Shown: positions 62,592-64,000 of the stretch, one piece after another | Layout of the letters: each line of letters starts with the position of its first letter | How positions within the stretch are numbered: the first letter of the stretch is position 1 | Assembly (NCBI RefSeq): GCF_900110465.1 | Contig: NZ_FODV01000018.1 | Coordinates: forward strand, 1 to 64,000 | Reading direction: 5' to 3' | Source of the DNA: Halogranum amylolyticum | GTDB lineage: Archaea > Halobacteriota > Halobacteria > Halobacteriales > Haloferacaceae | Length of the DNA stretch: 64,000 nt | Program-made: the position numbers and the translations under genes | The notes under the pieces: generated by a model | What the model was told of the DNA's origin: nothing | Database searches by the model: none | What the model saw: the letters and a program-made list of their open reading frames with translations, nothing else

Positions 62592-62778
62592 TGGTGAAAA
62601 CCCCGGCAACGCCGTGGTCGAAGATCAACTCCGGCAAGCCCACCAAGCGCTTACGGATGCCGAGGGTGCACGGGATGCACAGCTCTCTGACGCGCTTGTC
62701 ATTAATCGGCTGTACTATGCCTGCTTCATGGGATTGCATCAACATGTTCGTCGAGTACCTGACGGCCAGCGTCGGTGA
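62585..62778 (+). pseudogene. HEPN-domain protein, truncated
   Basis: The 64-residue frame begins MPDGENPGNAVVEDQLRQ and reaches the characteristic helix DALVINRLYYACFMGLHQHV, then ends after PDGQRR. HEPN toxins normally have about 120-140 residues and contain the Rx4-6H RNase motif further on, which is absent here. The end overlaps an HTH gene on the other strand, probably a recombination junction. The MNT partner remains. Confidence 0.7.
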
Positions 62779-63019
62779 GTCGATAGACAGCCCCCGGCGG
62801 GCCACGCGTTCCCCGATCCGCCTCACCGCTCTGTTTGATCAGGCCCTGTTCACGCAGTGGGCGGAACACATAGGTCCGTGAGCCCTCGGCAATCTCGGCC
62901 GCATTCATGATGTCGTGGACGGGTGCGTCTCCACCGAGATAGGCGATTGCTTCGAGGGCCGACCGCCGAACACCTGTCACAGTCTCGATACTGGATTCAT
63001 CGTCGTTAGTGTCACTCAT
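62726..63019 (-). CDS. Small winged-helix DNA-binding protein
   Basis: A 97-residue protein with a winged-helix pattern: RRSALEAIAYLGGDAPVHDIM, RTYVFRPLREQGLIKQSG, then PPGAVYRLTDAGRQVLDEHV (wing). It resembles MarR/PadR-like small regulators of haloarchaea. It is convergent with and overlaps the truncated HEPN gene by about 50 bases. Target unknown. Confidence 0.72.
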   Translation of the reverse strand: MSDTNDDESSIETVTGVRRSALEAIAYLGGDAPVHDIMNAAEIAEGSRTYVFRPLREQGLIKQSGEADRGTRGPPGAVYRLTDAGRQVLDEHVDAIP

Positions 63020-63480
63020 TGTGGGGTCCTTCGCACTGAATTAGTATAGGTCTTAATGCATTAGTAACCGGTTTTGTCGAAACCGCCGACACAATAAGGC
63101 GGGGTATGAGGTGAACGCTGGCCAGATGGGGTGTCGAACAAGCGGTGCTTCGCAGGTGGGTGTCGACGACAAACGTCTCCAGAAGTTGATACAGTCGAGA
63201 CGGGGGTGTCAGACGAGCGCTTGAGTAGGGGTGTCGACCAAATGCGACAGGTGGAGATGCGGGTAAGCGAACCGGGGACTCGGCACCGACCTGGCGACGA
63301 CGTGCCGCGAGTGAGATGGCGGCGACGGCGTGGAGTGTCCTCGCGCGTACATCTGCAACGTCGGCGCCGACGGTGGCCGCAGTGGGTACATGCACAGTAC
63401 TGACGTCGCGGTGGGCGACGCTACACTCAATCTCACTGCAAGGAACAGCGGAGACAGTCGGACTCGAGATTCTGTACCGA
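63020..63480. other. Stretch without a supported gene; several GGGTGTCGA-like repeats
   Basis: The element GGGTGTCGA or close variants occurs four times between 63137 and 63240. No coherent protein is visible on either strand. It may be decayed coding DNA. Confidence 0.3.
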
Positions 63481-63582
63481 TCAGATGACGCCGGTGAGCC
63501 CAAGCCAGATGATGCACAGTGAAATGAGGATTCCCACAATGCCGGCGAGACGGCCAAGCCGCTCTCGTTGTGCACTGGTCAT
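63481..63582 (-). CDS. 33-residue single-helix membrane protein
   Basis: The reverse strand from ATG 63582 encodes MTSAQRERLGRLAGIVGILI then SLCIIWLGLTGVI and a TGA stop. A charged N-terminus is followed by one hydrophobic helix of about 20 residues. The length is typical of small haloarchaeal membrane peptides. No family is recognised. Confidence 0.45.
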   Translation of the reverse strand: MTSAQRERLGRLAGIVGILISLCIIWLGLTGVI

Positions 63583-63845
63583 ATCCTGACTACAGACGCC
63601 ACCACAGAAAACAGTATGCCAGCCGACTGTTGAGCTACGTGCAGACTGCCGGCGGTGACTCGTGAGCGTTCAACTGCTATAACGACCACGCTGTGTGCAA
63701 CGGGCAGGTTTGGACAGGAAAGAGTGGACCCAGTGGTCCGATACTGCATGCACACAGTGCGTGTGCCTGAGTCGTGGCGCGTTGCAGCAACGTCTCACCA
63801 CTGTCCGTCGGAAAGTCGACGATGACAGGCACCGGGGTGGATTAT

Positions 63846-64000
63846 CGAGCAGGCCACCAGACGACAGCAATGAGGACACCGCCGACACCGATCAAGGCGA
63901 GCCCCTACAGAATCCCGAACGTGGTGATCGGGTTTGCACCGACCAGAATGCTGGCGCCAACCCACATCGAAACGAGCGCCACGATGGTCCAGACGATGTC
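63846..64000 (-). pseudogene. Small two-helix membrane protein with an in-frame stop, cut by the window edge
   Basis: The reverse strand reads DIVWTIVALVSMWVGASILV then GANPITTFGIL, a TAG, then GLALIGVGGVLIAVVWWPAR and a stop. Two hydrophobic helices resemble common haloarchaeal small membrane proteins. The TAG at about 63905 splits them. The N-terminus lies beyond the window. Confidence 0.4.

Noticed and set aside
63137..63240. GGGTGTCGA-like repeats as a CRISPR array or replication-origin boxes
   Set aside because: Spacing is irregular, the units are short and inexact, there are no spacers of constant length, and no cas or orc1/cdc6 gene is nearby.

Overview
The window looks like part of a secondary replicon (plasmid or megaplasmid) of a halophilic archaeon (class Halobacteria). 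The proteins are very acidic, many genes appear to have leaderless starts about 25-30 bases after an A/T-rich TATA-like box, secreted proteins carry twin-arginine-like lipoprotein signals, and several families are typical of haloarchaea (TrmB and IclR regulators, DUF35 proteins, haloarchaeal malate synthase). A parA gene runs off the left edge. A tyrosine recombinase, an MNT/HEPN pair and much insertion-sequence debris lie at the right. I saw no rRNA, tRNA or CRISPR array.

Layout. (1) 0.8-10.3 kb: a fructan/sucrose-type locus with a TrmB regulator fused to a sugar-kinase-like domain, divergent from a GH32 fructosidase, a CUT1 ABC transporter and a DUF624 membrane protein. (2) 10.6-23.3 kb: acyl-CoA and carboxylate genes (DUF35 protein, thiolase with Ser at the expected Cys position, CaiB-type CoA-transferase, IclR regulator, MFS carrier, quinone-oxidoreductase-like enzyme, TAXI-TRAP transporter, cupin), interrupted by two nested insertion sequences. 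(3) 23.5-25.3 kb: IS630 debris and a decayed second thiolase/DUF35 pair. (4) 25.4-34.4 kb: a 2-hydroxyacid (glycolate or lactate) locus with an FAD/Fe-S dehydrogenase, LctP-type permease, malate synthase, a VOC protein and an IclR regulator preceded by two 19-bp palindromes. (5) 35.6-43.0 kb: a BCCT carrier, aldehyde dehydrogenase, iron-type alcohol dehydrogenase and IclR regulator, a plausible choline-to-betaine set. (6) 43.1-44.9 kb: gene graveyard. (7) 45.0-58.8 kb: a sugar/hexonate locus with an AGE-family isomerase/epimerase, NAD-dependent SDR, mannonate dehydratase, SMP-30 lactonase, a polyol-type ABC transporter with Zn-alcohol dehydrogenase, IclR regulator and a galactonate-dehydratase-like enolase. 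(8) 59-64 kb: transposon remnants, hypothetical genes, integrase, MNT/HEPN.

Working together (inference): sugars or polyols imported by the two CUT1 transporters would be hydrolysed or oxidised, possibly isomerised by the AGE enzyme, oxidised to lactone and aldonate, and dehydrated to 2-keto-3-deoxygluconate. No KDG kinase or aldolase lies in the window, so the pathway must finish elsewhere. Glycolate or lactate would be oxidised, and glyoxylate condensed with acetyl-CoA by malate synthase.

The strongest candidates for something new are the TrmB/pseudokinase fusion, the possible oxidative mannose/mannonate route, the GbsAB-like choline cluster, a 33-codon gene that exactly fills a gap in an ABC operon, and paired hairpins with matching architecture at two distant sites.
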